Of a stretch of DNA of 64,000 nt, positions 49,232-61,229 are shown piece after piece; within the stretch, counting starts at the first letter, position 1, and the number at the start of each line of letters is the position of its first letter. A program made the translations under genes and the position numbers. The notes beneath the pieces are model-generated. The model made no database searches, was not told where the DNA came from, and saw nothing but the letters and a program-made list of their open reading frames with translations. The stretch is from assembly GCF_910596095.1 (NCBI RefSeq), contig NC_056550.1:23618001-23682000 (forward strand). Reading direction: 5' to 3'. This DNA is from Thunnus maccoyii. Its lineage: Eukaryota; Chordata; Actinopteri; Scombriformes; Scombridae.

Positions 49232-49828
49232 GAAGGACAGGTTCACAATTTTTGAAGTGAGTCTTAAAACAACAGTGAGGTTGTTTATATGAACACTGAA
49301 AGAGGTTTTCCTCGCTGTAATCATTCCTGGCATACTGGCTATTAAAAGATCCCCTTCAAATGCACTGTCAATGTGAGTGATGGGGACAAAGTTCACGGTG
49401 TGTCCACACAGTCATTAAAAGTTGATGTGAAGCTTATTTGAGGCTTCAGCAGTCTGAGTTAGTCATATCAAGTGGTTATTTGACACATTTACAGTCTTTT
49501 TAGCATCAAATTCCCTCTTTGTGTTTCTTCGGACAGTGTTTCCCTGTTGAGCTGTGGTGGAAGTATAGTAACAAAAAGAGGAACATTGGCACTAAAAAGA
49601 CTGTAACGTTGAAAGATATCTACTTTATTTGACTCATTTGGACGGCGTAAGCTTCATGTGAGCTCCAAATAATCTTGTAAATACATTTTTGCATTATCAA
49701 GGGATCTTCTAATGGTCAGTATGAACAGGAGGAATGATTATGGCGAGAAAAACCTGTTTCACTGTTCATCTGGGCAGCTGACTGTTGTTTTAAGACAGAC
49801 TTGAAACATTGTGAACCTGTCCTTCTGT
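49232..49828. mobile_element. Large foldback element, copy 2, with long terminal inverted repeats (ddx42 intron 1)
   Basis: The left end aaggacaggttcacaatttt and the reverse complement of the right end aaggacaggttcacaatgtt match, and the match continues through tcttaaaacaacagt and gaagatccc-like phrases for roughly 150 bases. The central part is shared with 35430-36003. Non-coding. It has the most complete ends of the three copies. Confidence 0.75.
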
Positions 49829-49937
49829 ATTAGGAGTAACTTTCTGTAGCAGACATATAAATAGAGAGTTTTGGTGTGATAATTGAGGCATTTTATGACT
49901 TGAAAGAGTTGTTTTCTCTCGTTCTTACAGCACAGCC

Positions 49938-52900
49938 ATGAACTGGAACAAAGGTGGTCCAGGTATTAAGCGAGGCTTTGGGTTTGGAGGATTTTCCCTT
50001 GCGGGGAAAAAAGAGGAACCTCAACTTACTCAAAAGTCTCACACATCATTCGGGCCCCCGGGGTCCAGTGGGGGATATGGGAAGAACCAGCAGCTTCCAT
50101 CCTTCTACAAAATAGGGACAAAAAGAGCCAATTTTGATGAAGAAAATGCGTGAGTATCCCACAAACACTTGAAAAAAATGTCAAACTAAATTAAAAAAAA
50201 CAACTAATGCACATATTTATTCATTTGATATGCTTTCTAAACAAGGTATTTTGAAGATGATGAAGAGGAGTCCAGCAGCAATGTGGATCTGCCGTACATC
50301 CCAGCTGAGAACTCGCCCACACGGCAGCAGATGCAGTCTGGTGGCGGCTCAGACAGTGAGGATGATCCACTGGATGCCTTTATGGCAGAAGTTGAGGTGA
50401 GAAGAGTCACAGTTAGGCAGAGACAAGCTTGTAATATATTTCTGAATGTTTTATGTATTGTTTTCTCTTATAAACGTTGTTGTTGTTTTCTCTTCCAGAA
50501 CCAAGCAGCTAAGGACATGAAGAAACTAGAGGAAAAGGAAAAGGAGAAAAAGTCAGCCAAGTAAGACTTCATCTGTCTTTTTTTTAGATATTTTTGTAGG
50601 TACTTAAATTCTGCATTTGAAATGAAGAAAAAGAAGATTGCCCACAACTAAATTATTATTTTGTGAGCAAAAGTATAAGCTTTCTAGTTTGGGATGTTGT
50701 TAATTTGTAGATAACTGCTGTACTATTGATTACTTTTACAATTAGACATCATGTCTTAAGTTTCTCCAAAGACTGAGACATCCAGTTATGTCTTTGCTGG
50801 TTTAGTAGTTACTGTATCATCAGGTAAGCAAAGCCACCTTAGTCATGGAGGGATGTGGGCTGTCTTGGGTGTATGAACGAGCCGCAGGGAAGTTTTTTTT
50901 TTCTCCGCTTGTCATTGCAGGGGTATTCGTGATGACATTGAAGAAGAGGATGAACAAGTGAGTGAGCCCTCCAAAATTCTTAATCCACTACATCGCTGAT
51001 CAGAGAGGTCTCCAGACCAAACATTCCCTCTACCCTCTCTTGTCTTTCAAAGCCCCCCCCTCCTGCCCTCCCCCCCTCTATCTGACCATGTAGGATGCAT
51101 ATTTAGGATCATTATGATGGACTTGTTTTTCTTGTGTAGATTAATCTTGATGTTTTGAAAGCTGGGAAACTAAAGCATGTTTAATTTTTATTTACTTCAG
51201 CAAGTGACAGAATAGTTGATATCAGATTGTGAACAATGTTTTGTAGTTTTTTTCCTTCTGTTATAAGGCTGAATGTCTCTTTAGGTATTTGTGAGTCTTT
51301 CAGGTGCCTGGATGGTGCTTGGATGTTGTGTTAAAGCAGCAAAGCGGCTCAGTTTTCACATGAAATGCTGTGCTCTCTGCAGGAAGCCTACTTCCGCTAC
51401 ATGGCAGAGAACCCCACAGCCGGGCTGACACAAGAGGAAGATGAAGAGAACATTGACTATGACAGTGATGGAAACCCAATTGCCCCGACCACTAAGAAAA
51501 TCATCCTGCCCCTTCCTCCTATTGACCACTCTGAGGTACTGCTGAATATACTGGTTGTGCTAGTCAACTGATCAACATTACATTTTTTATTGTGTGTAAT
51601 ATGAGAGATTTTGTTGTGATTCTTGCACATGTTTTGTCCTGTAGATTGATTACCCACCGTTTGAGAAAAACTTCTACAATGAGCACGAGGAGCTCAGCAA
51701 CCTGACTGGAACTCAAGTGTTGGAGTTAAGGCAGAAACTGAACTTGCGGGTAAGTTCAGGATTCATGCACAAATGTATATAAATGTTATATAACTGAAAC
51801 CATGTACATAATGTAGCAGCTATTAGTCTGCTTCAATCATTTTTGTTTTGGCCTCAGACACATTTTTAGCTGTATTTCTAGCAGTTGTGGCTGTGGGGGG
51901 AAAGACCTTCGTCAGCATGTCCTTTGTTTCCTCCTTCTTTTTCTTATTCTCAGGTGTCTGGTGCTGCCCCTCCTAAACCTTGTACTAGCTTTGCCCACTT
52001 CAATTTTGATGAGCAGCTAATGCACCAGATCCGCAAGTCTGAGTACACTCAGCCCACTCCAATTCAGTGCCAGGTATAGTAAGAGTTTGTCTTAAGGTTG
52101 CAGTATAATTGAATATTAAATATTTTAAACATAATTTAATGAATAAACCCTGTTGTGAATCTGGGATTTAGGGTGTGCCCATAGCTCTGTCTGGACGTGA
52201 CATGATTGGTATCGCAAAAACTGGCAGCGGTAAAACTGCAGCTTTTATCTGGCCCATGCTGGTTCACATCATAGACCAGAAGGAGCTGGAGGCAGGGGAG
52301 GGGCCCATCGCAGTAATCGTGTGCCCCACCAGAGAGCTTTGTCAGCAGGTAAGTAATGGAGAGAGATTGGAACAGCGGCATATTAGTAACTGAGAGTGCA
52401 TTGTCAGGAGAGTTGGTTTACTAGTGTGTGTTTCTTTAACTGCTTGGCAGATCCATGCAGAATGTAAGCGCTTTGGGAAAGCGTACTCGCTGCGTTCTGT
52501 GGCGGTTTATGGAGGAGGCAGCATGTGGGAGCAAGCAAAGGCTCTGCAGGAGGGAGCAGAGATCGTGGTGTGCACTCCGGTAAGAGAAGAGAAGACCAAC
52601 CTGTTTTTTTTTTTTTCCTTAACCTCGCTGCTAAGAAGAAAAGACACACTCTACAGTTGCAACAAATGTGAGATTTACTGAAAATGTGTGTTTGCAGGGT
52701 CGTCTGATTGACCACGTTAAAAAGAAGGCCACATCCCTGCAGAGAGTGACATACCTGGTGTTTGATGAGGCTGATCGCATGTTTGATATGGGCTTCGGTG
52801 GGTTTGCTTTATCAGCGCACTGTCAAAGATGTTGTAAACCTTTTTCTTTTGTGCACACCAGTTTATTTATGTTGTTGTTTCTCGTCTCCTTTTTAGAATA

Positions 52901-55900
52901 TCAGGTTAGATCTATTGCCAGCCACGTCCGCCCTGACAGACAGAGTAAGTGGTTTTACTAAACTGTTATGATTCACTGTAATATGTACTAAGACTGTAAA
53001 GAGGTTTTATAATATGATTGCCTTCACAGCCCTTCTGTTCAGCGCCACCTTTCGAAAGAAGATAGAGAGGCTAGCCAGAGACATCTTGGTAGATCCTATT
53101 CGTGTGGTGCAGGGAGACATCGGAGAGGTTTGTGGCAAAACACATCATCAACCAACCCATAATAATTTATTATGCTTTTCTGAGAGCTGTAGTTGTAATT
53201 TAGAGAGAGAAATTTGCCCTTTTTTACCCCTTTTCATGGTGTCTGTGTGTTCATAAAATCCTAAAATACATAAAGTTATTATTATAAATGTTTCATTTCA
53301 GAATAAAAAGTAAGTGAAGTAGGTAAAATAAAGCTATTTATCAGTCAGCATTTGAAAAGGACAAATGATTCTGTCCTGGTAAAGGTTTATTTTTAAGTAA
53401 TTAAAATGTAAAAGCTACAAGAGTAAACATGCAGATGTTTTTACAACCTTTCTCTTCGACCAGGCCAATGAGGATGTGACCCAGGTGGTGGAGATGCTGC
53501 ACAGCGGGTCGGATAAATGGGGCTGGTTGACCCGGCGGCTGGTGGAGTTCACCTCCTCCGGCTCAGTCCTCATCTTCGTCACCAAGAAGGCCAACTCTGA
53601 GGAGCTGGCTACTAACCTGACGCAGGAGGGCTACAGCCTGGGCCTCCTGCATGGAGACATGGACCAGAGTGAGAGGAACAAGGTCATCAGTGACTTCAAG
53701 AAGAAGAATTTGCCCATTTTGGTGGCCACTGATGTAGCCGGTGAGTACAAGTGATATACGTCCTGTTTCCTTCCCTCCACAAGGGCTACCCACAATACCT
53801 AATTAACACCAAAAATATTAAATGTTTGTCTGTTTTTATCTACATTTTCAATTTCTGCATAAAAGAACTGCTGGAAATGCTGAAAATCTGAAGAAAAAAA
53901 GTCTCAAAAAAGGTTTTATGCTCAGCTCAAAAAGCAAAGTGCAACTTAAACAGATTTAGCGATTAAATTGTGACGTGTTGGGACCAATCAGCCTTTTTTT
54001 CCCTCACTGTTTGATCTTTTTTAATTGCATCATCTTGTTGCGCCAGCTTCTTCTGCAGTGGTTTAATGGCTGCTACTGGAAAAGAAGCACCACCAGCTGT
54101 TTTTATTGATGAATCAACTTCAAATATTCACTAAACAGCAGTGGATGGAAATAAAGCATTAATTCAGAATTTCTTTTGCCAATATTCTGGACATTTGGGT
54201 AAAAGTTGCACTAAATTTGGATGAAATCTAGCTTGTGATGCCACATTGAAATGTTAAACAACACAAAAGAAGAAAGCCAGTCGTCACCAGTCTCTGTATG
54301 TTGTTTCTGTGAAGGTGTGAGCTTCTAAAGATCCGTTCAGGTCACAGTTCTATGTGCTGACAAGCCTCAGCCCATTCGAGGTGAGAAACAACATAAACGC
54401 TAACCTGCTTCCTGTTTTTGTGTTCTCTCAGCTCGTGGTCTGGACATCCCGTCCATTCGCACGGTGGTAAACTACGACGTGGCGCGAGACATCGACACAC
54501 ACACGCACAGGATCGGGCGAACCGGGCGTGCCGGAGAGAAAGGTGTGGCTTACACCCTTCTCACCAACAAAGACACCTCGTTCGCTGGTGACCTCGTGAG
54601 GAATCTGGAGGGAGCCAATCAAGGCGTTTCCAAAGAACTGATGGATTTAGCCATGCAGGTGAGCTAAATAAGCAAAAGGCTGAGAAAAGTCGTACAGTAA
54701 CTTGTCTCATGAGGAATAAATGTTTTTAACTTTGCCCTTTTTTTCCCAGAATCCCTGGTTCAGGAAATCCAGATTTAAAGGTGGCAAAGGAAAGAAGCTG
54801 AATATCGGCGGAGGTGGACTTGGTTACAGAGAGAGACCAGGTTTAGGGGCTGAAAGCTCTGTGAGTAACAAATTATGACTGTAAATCTGTTTTTATTTAG
54901 TTTTTTGTTTATTTTGTAATGCGTTGATAATCATAGTCACTACTATGTGCTGATTTATGATACGTTATGATGGGAATTCATGTTGATATTCGGAGGACAT
55001 TCAGAGAGGTGTGAATAATGTTCTTGTTGTCTTTGCAGGAACGCAGCAGCAGCAGCAGCAGCATTTTGTCTTCCACTAGTAGCTACGAAGGCTACAGCAA
55101 ACCAACCACTGGGGCGATGGGAGACCGCATGTCAGCGATGAAACAAGCCTTCCAGGTACACCTGAACTTATTTTGCAGTTATTGATACGATTTTTTCTTT
55201 TACATTCATACTGAAAATTTCAAATATTTCATGTTTTTATATTAAATGTTCTTGGTTTTTACTCCACTATGATCTAATGCTGTTATTTTGCAAGACTGTG
55301 AATATGTGCTGCAGTTCATGTTTCGGTACTCTTTAATGCAAATTAATACATTTTAACTTAATTCATTATATTTATCACTTGTGTTTAACAGTCTACAAGT
55401 TGTTGTTTTTATTTTCTTTTAGCCAGTCACAAAATAAAATCTTTAAAAGCCATAAAGTAATCTTTGACTTATCACTGTACCGTTTGCCTCATTAGATTAT
55501 TAAAAATTAAATCTCAAAGAAAGCGCTGAAGAATTAACCTGACGCGCCATATGGTTTGTCACACAGAACCATCTGAGAAGTCATCCTTAGAGACTGTTTG
55601 GAAAAGGGCAGGCACTTTAAAAAAAAATACTTGGCAGGTGATTGGATGAACCATCCGTCTATCACCATCTTACCTTGCAAGGCAACAGGATTCGCGAGGT
55701 CATGCGAGAATCCTCATTGGACGCTGATTGGTCACAAGCACATATCTTAAAGCCTGACAAGATTGATTCTTGTGTGATCCCGTGATGTGATCTCGCAAAT
55801 CCAGCTGCCTGGCAAGGTAACTTAACCTCTTTACATCTAGCGGGTCACCGGTGAGCCACTTAAGCCAGTTATAAGCTGCTTAGCATCACGCAGTAATGAG

Positions 55901-56903
55901 TAAGAGCAACTGGCACAATTTGGCCACTTGGAGATGTTTTGGAGACATTCAGGGACACCAGTGACACCACAAACTTCCTATCTTCCCCTAAGGTTTAGGG
56001 CTAGAGGACTGGAATTTTATACAGGTGTGGATGTATGTGGTGATTTGCATAATTCTGGCATAAAGCATGTCCTAGTTATTGTTATTCAAATATGTCTCGT
56101 TATAGATAGCCACATGCTAAACAAGCATATTTCCAGAAACTAAAAGATGTTACCTTTCAAATGAAGTCTAAAACATGGTTCACAGTTCTTCTGTTATAAG
56201 CTTTTCCTTTTGGGTATGCAAAATAGGCAAATATTTAAAAAAAATAAAAAAAAGGTTGGATGCTAAGAGGCTACACTCTTCTCAACGTTTCCTCTTCTTC
56301 TAGGCTCAGTATAAGAGTCACTTTGTGGCTGCATCCAGTGGTCCTCCAAAGCTCAGCACCAAGTCTAGCAGCTCTTCAGGCTGGACCAGTGCCGGCAGCC
56401 TGAGCTCTGTGCCGACAGAGTCCGCCAATGGCTCCGAGCGGTCCAGTGTTGCCGCCATGACCCTTTCGGGCTTCACCAGCGCTGGCTCCCTAAGCTCAGT
56501 GCCCACCAGTCAGACCAGTTCACAGCAAAGCTTCACTCCAGCCGCACCTCCTCCGCTAAGAGATAGCTCACGGGACAGACACGGGGAGGACTGGGGGCGC
56601 CACGGAGACAGTCACCACCGCCACAGCGACAGGAGCGATCGGCACAGCGGCGAGAGTCGCCACGGGGATCGAGATCGCCATGGAGACAGAGACCGCGACC
56701 GCTACGGGGACCGGGATCGCTACAGCAGCAGCAGCAGCAGCAGCCGCCACAGCGACAGTCGTAACGGAGACGGGAGCAGCAGGAGGGACAGAGAGGATCG
56801 GAGGAGCGAGAGGGATGGGGGAGATGGGAGGGGGGACAGAGGAGATGATAGCTTTGCTGTTCCCGAACCACCAAAACGTAGAAAGAGCAGGTGGGACAAC
56901 TAG
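49938..56903 (+). CDS. ddx42: ddx42, DEAD-box RNA helicase (SF3b-associated)
   Basis: ATP-dependent RNA helicase (SF3b125) associated with the U2 snRNP SF3b complex, with reported RNA annealing activity. Coding exons: 49938-50149, 50246-50396, 50499-50560, 50921-50957, 51383-51535, 51645-51749, 51954-52073, 52172-52348, 52451-52579, 52698-52797, 52897-52944, 53030-53127, 53464-53740, 54432-54658, 54750-54860, 55039-55155, 56304-56903; 2724 nt, 907 aa (human 938). The N-terminus [19 protein letters not shown] is family-typical. Q-motif region [20 protein letters not shown]; Walker A AKTGSGKT (about 295-302); PTRELC; DEAD (about 405-408); SAT (436-438); [19 protein letters not shown]. All helicase motifs are intact. 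After [20 protein letters not shown] come a Ser-rich part, an Arg/Asp/His/Gly repeat tract ([12 protein letters not shown] type) and the conserved end [16 protein letters not shown]. Head-to-head with strada. Confidence 0.97.
55156..56303. other. ddx42 intron 17, with a palindromic MITE
   Basis: 1.15 kb between the last two coding exons. It contains the inverted-repeat element at 55670-55820; the rest is AT-rich with no gene seen. Confidence 0.7.
55670..55820. mobile_element. Palindromic miniature element (151 bp)
   Basis: The left end TTACCTTGCAAGGCAACAGG and the reverse complement of the right end TTACCTTGCCAGGCAGCTGG match over about 28 bases with few mismatches, continuing into GATTcGCGAG / GATTtGCGAG. 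Non-coding. Confidence 0.7.
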
Positions 56904-56925
56904 GAAAAAAAAAATCAACACAATC

Positions 56926-56931
56926 AATAAA
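56926..56931 (+). terminator. ddx42: ddx42 proximal poly(A) signal
   Basis: AATAAA 23 bases after the stop codon. A second possible signal (ATTAAA) lies near 57624, so a longer 3' UTR is possible; the sequence between is non-coding. Confidence 0.6.
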
Positions 56932-57930
56932 ATATGTGCAACCAACTGCTCCATGACGAGCTTGTCTGTTGTGTAGGCAGAAATTCAGAGCATATCAAAG
57001 GCTGACACACAAGCACAGGACGTTAAGAGGTGGTTTTTGTGGACTTTTTTGAGAAACGGGAAGGGCGCTGACTCTCCCGTCAGGTCGGTTAGGACCTCAC
57101 GATTTGGGTCAGAGCCCGACAGAGTTTGTAGACAGATAAACACGAGCAGCTCAGAGACAGCCACTGTACATACATCATCAAGACTGTTTAGTTGTAAGTC
57201 AATAGGATCAAGCAAAAGAGCTGTAATGAATTCTGCTGTCGGTAAACAATTCCAAAGGATGTTTTGGTTGTTGTCTTGTTTCTTCTCACTGAGCTCCTAA
57301 CATGCTTTCGTGCTTGCAAACTGGACTCTGTATTTTTTTTTTTTTTTTTTTTCTAATGGATCTTTGCCAAGTGTTTGTGTGTTTTGCATTTTAATCTACA
57401 AAGCTAACTCTTAGAGCTCGTTTCATTTTCGAAGGCGCTCGGTGATGATTCACATTCATAGATGTCAAAGAGTAGAACTCTTTTTGTGTCTTGTATTCGA
57501 GTCGTAGTGAAGTGCCTTCCCCTGGCATTTAGTCTATGCTTTTGAAATGTTTTTCAAGAAGATGCATATGTTTGTGTGAGGAATTTCCCGCGTTCATTCA
57601 CACACGGAAAATGTGAAGTTTTGATTAAAAAGACTTTGGCATCTACTCTTGTATCTGTTTTCTTTTTTACAGTCAGTTAACCTGTCACTCATCTTGTTTT
57701 CCTCACTGAAAACATCTGCAGTTTGTTCTTTAAATACAAAATGATGTTTTCTTTGATTGAATACATCTGTTGTACTTGCTGACTTTATACAGATGTAACT
57801 AGTCGACACTGTTTTACTTTTGATAACATGTTAAGACTTATTTATGGAATAGACAAGAAAACTAAACCTGTTCAAAACACAAAACAAATTCCACAAGGAT
57901 CTCATTAACAATAAAATCACAAATATCCAG

Positions 57931-58456
57931 TGGTGGAAAGTAACTAAGTACATTTACTCAAGTACTGTACTAAGTACAATTTTGAGGTAATTGTACTTTA
58001 CTTGAGTATTTCCCTTTTCTGCAACTTTATACTTTCACCCCACTATATTTCAGAGGGAAACATTTTACTTTCTATTCCACTACATTTATTTAACAGCTTT
58101 ATCAGTTACTTTAAAAATTAAGATTTTGCACAAAGGACAATAAATAAGCTAGCTAGCTAACTGTATATAAAGTAGTTGAAACTAGCTCCACCTCCAGCAG
58201 CTACAACAGTAACATGCTGCTTACACACTGATGCTTCAGTATTAATAATCTAATGATGTCATATACAGTATAATATATCAGTTATTGCAAAATCAGTACT
58301 TTTACTTTAATACTTTGAGTACATTTTGCTGCTAGTACTTAATGTACTTTTACTGAAGTAGGATCTTTCATGCAGGACTTTTACTTCTAACTAAGTATTT
58401 TCATATTGCTGTATTGGTACTTGTACCTAAGTAAGGGATCTGAATATTTCTGTCAC
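57931..58456. mobile_element. Teleost hAT-type MITE (AGTGGTGGAAAGTAACTAAG family)
   Basis: It begins cagtggtggaaagtaactaa and ends with gtacctaagtaagggatctg. The two sides are rich in complementary gtacttttact / agtaaaagtac words. This terminal sequence recurs widely in fish genomes as I recall. No coding capacity. Confidence 0.8.
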
Positions 58457-58554
58457 AACTGCAAATATCAGACTAATAAATGAAAAACACTTTAAGCACA
58501 ATTATCATCAAGAGACACCGTTGTTCCAGTTGTAGTAGTAACTTGTCCGAAACC

Positions 58555-58695
58555 CTGTGAACGCATCAGGAGAGGATGTGAACCGCGCGACACTAGTGAA
58601 GCAGTCTCTTAGCCCCGCCCCCGTGAAAACTGCGAAGGGAGCGCGCGTTCTGTAAAAAGCTCTCGCCCCCCCGAGATACTGTGCGCGTGATATGG
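58555..58695. promoter_or_regulatory. Isolated CpG-rich patch
   Basis: Contains ccgcgcgac, gccccgccccc (GC box-like) and gagcgcgcgttc, cpG-dense against AT-rich flanks. No exon is recognised next to it. It could be an enhancer, a distal promoter or a repeat fragment. Confidence 0.25.
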
Positions 58696-58949
58696 AGAGA
58701 GATAAGGGCCAAAACTAATTTTAGTACTGATTTTTTTTATCCTTGGAAAGTTTTATTCTAGAAGTGAATGGTAAATGTCAGAGGTCAGCAAGTAGGTCCA
58801 ACCATGGGCCATATTTTTTCAGCACTGTTAATTTGGGGACCGGTGTTGTACAGGCACGGTGAAAACACAGGTTTTTGATATGCTTTTGTTTATATAAAAC
58901 AATTTTAGCATGTAGGGAGCCCCTAAACTCCTAAAAGATTATCATTTTT

Positions 58950-59345
58950 TATCTTGCATGCACAAGATAATAACTTCTAATAACTTCTAATATATGTTAC
59001 GAGATATGGATCTTGTGCAAACATGTTATTATCTTGTACACATGAGACTATTTACTATAAACTCTTATCCGTCTCTAACATACAGCACGCAAACTTTAGA
59101 TGCACGCAGCCGCCATATAAACGAGATAACTCAGATAATCCAGTTCTTTTCCACTTCAGCATGTCACAGATGTTTTATTTGATGATGTCTTGTGCACACA
59201 AGATAATAACTTGTTTGCACATTATAATAACTTGTTTGCACACGATAATAACTTGTTTGCACAAAGTAATAACTCGTGCGCACAAGATCCATAACTTGTG
59301 CACACAAGATAAAAAAGTCATCTCTCTGGACTTTAGAAGCTCCGC
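58950..59345. repeat. Inverted/tandem repeat of a ~22-bp unit (ataacttgtttgcacacg type)
   Basis: The right side (about 59193-59312) carries five or six copies of a unit like gataataacttgtttgcaca, about 22 bp apart. The left side (58955-59045) carries reversed forms (gatcttgtgcaaacatgtta, ttatcttgtacacatgag). The whole could fold into an imperfect stem. Ends tgactttttt-like. Spacers are not unique sequences, so it is not a CRISPR array. Confidence 0.65.
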
Positions 59346-59799
59346 ACAGACGTCATAATTCCCCTTAGTAATTCACACACAATAAAAAGTGGCCTGCTTC
59401 ATGTATGGTTGAAACTGAAACTGTTAATGACACAAATCTGTTCAGGTCAGATGTTCAGACAAATTATTTACCTGTATGAGTTTTTAAGAGATTACAAACT
59501 CATATTTATTGGGATTTAGATGAGCCTTTTGTTATCTACTGTACATTTATGAAGACTCATGTAAAAGATTCGATGCAGTTAATAAAAGGGAAAACTTCAG
59601 CTTTCATTAGGAGGCCAAATATTTTTGTCGGAGGGCCAGATTTTGTTTTGCTGACCACTGTCATATATTTAATACCTGTCTAGTTAGCATAGTAGCATCA
59701 AATGAAAATACTCAAGTTTGTTGAATCTTTTAAGTCAAAACCCAAAATTTACATGTTTTAAAAGGCCTTTGGATGCTTTTAATGGCTTTAGTACTTTTT

Positions 59800-60015
59800 A
59801 AAAATGTATTAATAAGTGTATCTTACATTATGTTTTACATTTGTGCACATAATTTGATATAGCCTTGTATTTTATCATTGCCTTTCATTGTTATCTTCTA
59901 TTCGTTCCTTTTACTACTGATGACATTTATCTCTACTGTTGTGTCTTTCACTGTGACTCCGGTTGCTTTTAAATGAGCTCTATAAGTTAATTTGACTTGA
60001 CTTAACTTGATATAT
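59800..60015 (+). mobile_element. Possible LINE 3' end remnant
   Basis: Ends gagctctataagttaatttgacttgacttaacttgat, resembling the TTGAC-repeat tails of fish LINEs. There is no reverse-transcriptase frame nearby. Confidence 0.35.
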
Positions 60016-60499
60016 GTTGAACATGAGGTAACAGACCTGTGTTTGTTGTAGTGTTGTAGTGGGTGCTTTGTGAGAAGATGTTTTTCACTATCAATACTGA
60101 CTTGTTCTTTATGCAGTGTTTCAGAGGAAATGTGAGCTTATTCACATAACTGTGATTTATAGCCTAAATATAGGATCATTTCCAAAAGGCACATTGCCTC
60201 ATCATATTGGTCATATTTCAATTTTTTTTAATCTTACTGTAGTATGTTGTAGTTTTAGAAATGCATTAGCATGATTTGGCCACATGAGAGCTCTGTTATC
60301 CACTTGAGTTCAGTTGTTTATGGGGAAAATATATCTGATGGGTTTCTGTCCCAACCAGTAGGCTACACTTTTACCCCATTTTACTGAGAAAAAGAAGGTC
60401 AGGAAAGAAACTGTAGATGGAAAATCTCCACACAAGTTATTAGGTTTCATCTTTGTCTTAAAACTACCATCATTATAGCGGGGGGAAAACATCCTGACA

Positions 60500-61162
60500 A
60501 CTTATCTTATGACCTTCACATTCCTCCTTTTCATACCGGCTATTAAAAGATCCTCTTCAAATGTACTTTCAATGTAAGTGTGAAAGCACATTTGTTAGCT
60601 GTGGTGGAAGTATAGTAACAAAAAGAGGAACTTTGGCAGTAAACAGACTGTAGCATTGAAAGATATCTACTTGATTTGACTCATTTGGATGGCTGAAGCT
60701 TCATATTAGCTTCATATAAACTTTTAAATACATTTTTTGCACAGAATGTAAGTGCATTATGAGGGGATCCTCTAATGGTCAGTATGAACAGGAGGGACGA
60801 TTACAGCAAGAAAAACAAGCTTTAATGTTCATTGACTCATTGTGACTTGCACATAGCTTGGACTAATGCTTCCATCTATGTTCATCAAATTACCATGCAC
60901 CTGTATATTATAGAGCTACCCATCAATACGTATACTGTGTATACTGCATTATAAATTTATTGCACTAATATAATCACTCTCATATCATTGCCATTATTAT
61001 TATAATGTGTGTTGCTCGCTGACTGTGCTACTCTACTCTGCAAATTGCCTCTTTGGGGACAAATAAAGTGTTCTGAATTGAATTTAATTGACTTGAAATT
61101 TGGGCACCTGACTGTTTTTTTTTAAGACAGACTTTAAAAACCTGTGAACTTGTCCTTTAAGT
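60500..61162. mobile_element. Large foldback element, copy 3, interrupted by a LINE fragment
   Basis: The left and central part (60505-60830) matches the copies at 35.4 and 49.2 kb (ggctattaaaagatcctctt, gtagcattgaaagatatcta, gatcctctaatggtcagtat). The expected right end (tttaagacagactttaaaaa ... gtgaacttgtccttta) appears only at 61100-61162, after about 260 bases of foreign sequence. Confidence 0.65.
60834..61095 (+). mobile_element. LINE 3' end inserted in the foldback element
   Basis: It ends ggggacaaataaagtgttctgaattgaatttaattgacttgaa, the poly(A)-signal plus short-repeat tail typical of a fish non-LTR retrotransposon. It is 5'-truncated with no coding sequence. Confidence 0.55.
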
Positions 61163-61229
61163 AAAGAATCTGATAACTTTCCACAGATAAAAATCGCTAT
61201 TAAACTTAGTTTTGGGCTCTATCGCTCTC

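Noticed and set aside
56533-56954. Antisense Cys-rich and Ala/Val-rich ORFs over the last ddx42 exon
   Set aside because: Shadows of the Arg/Asp/Ser low-complexity coding sequence of ddx42.
58950-59345. Regular repeats as a CRISPR array
   Set aside because: A vertebrate locus; the units are contiguous and inverted, with no unique spacers of constant length.
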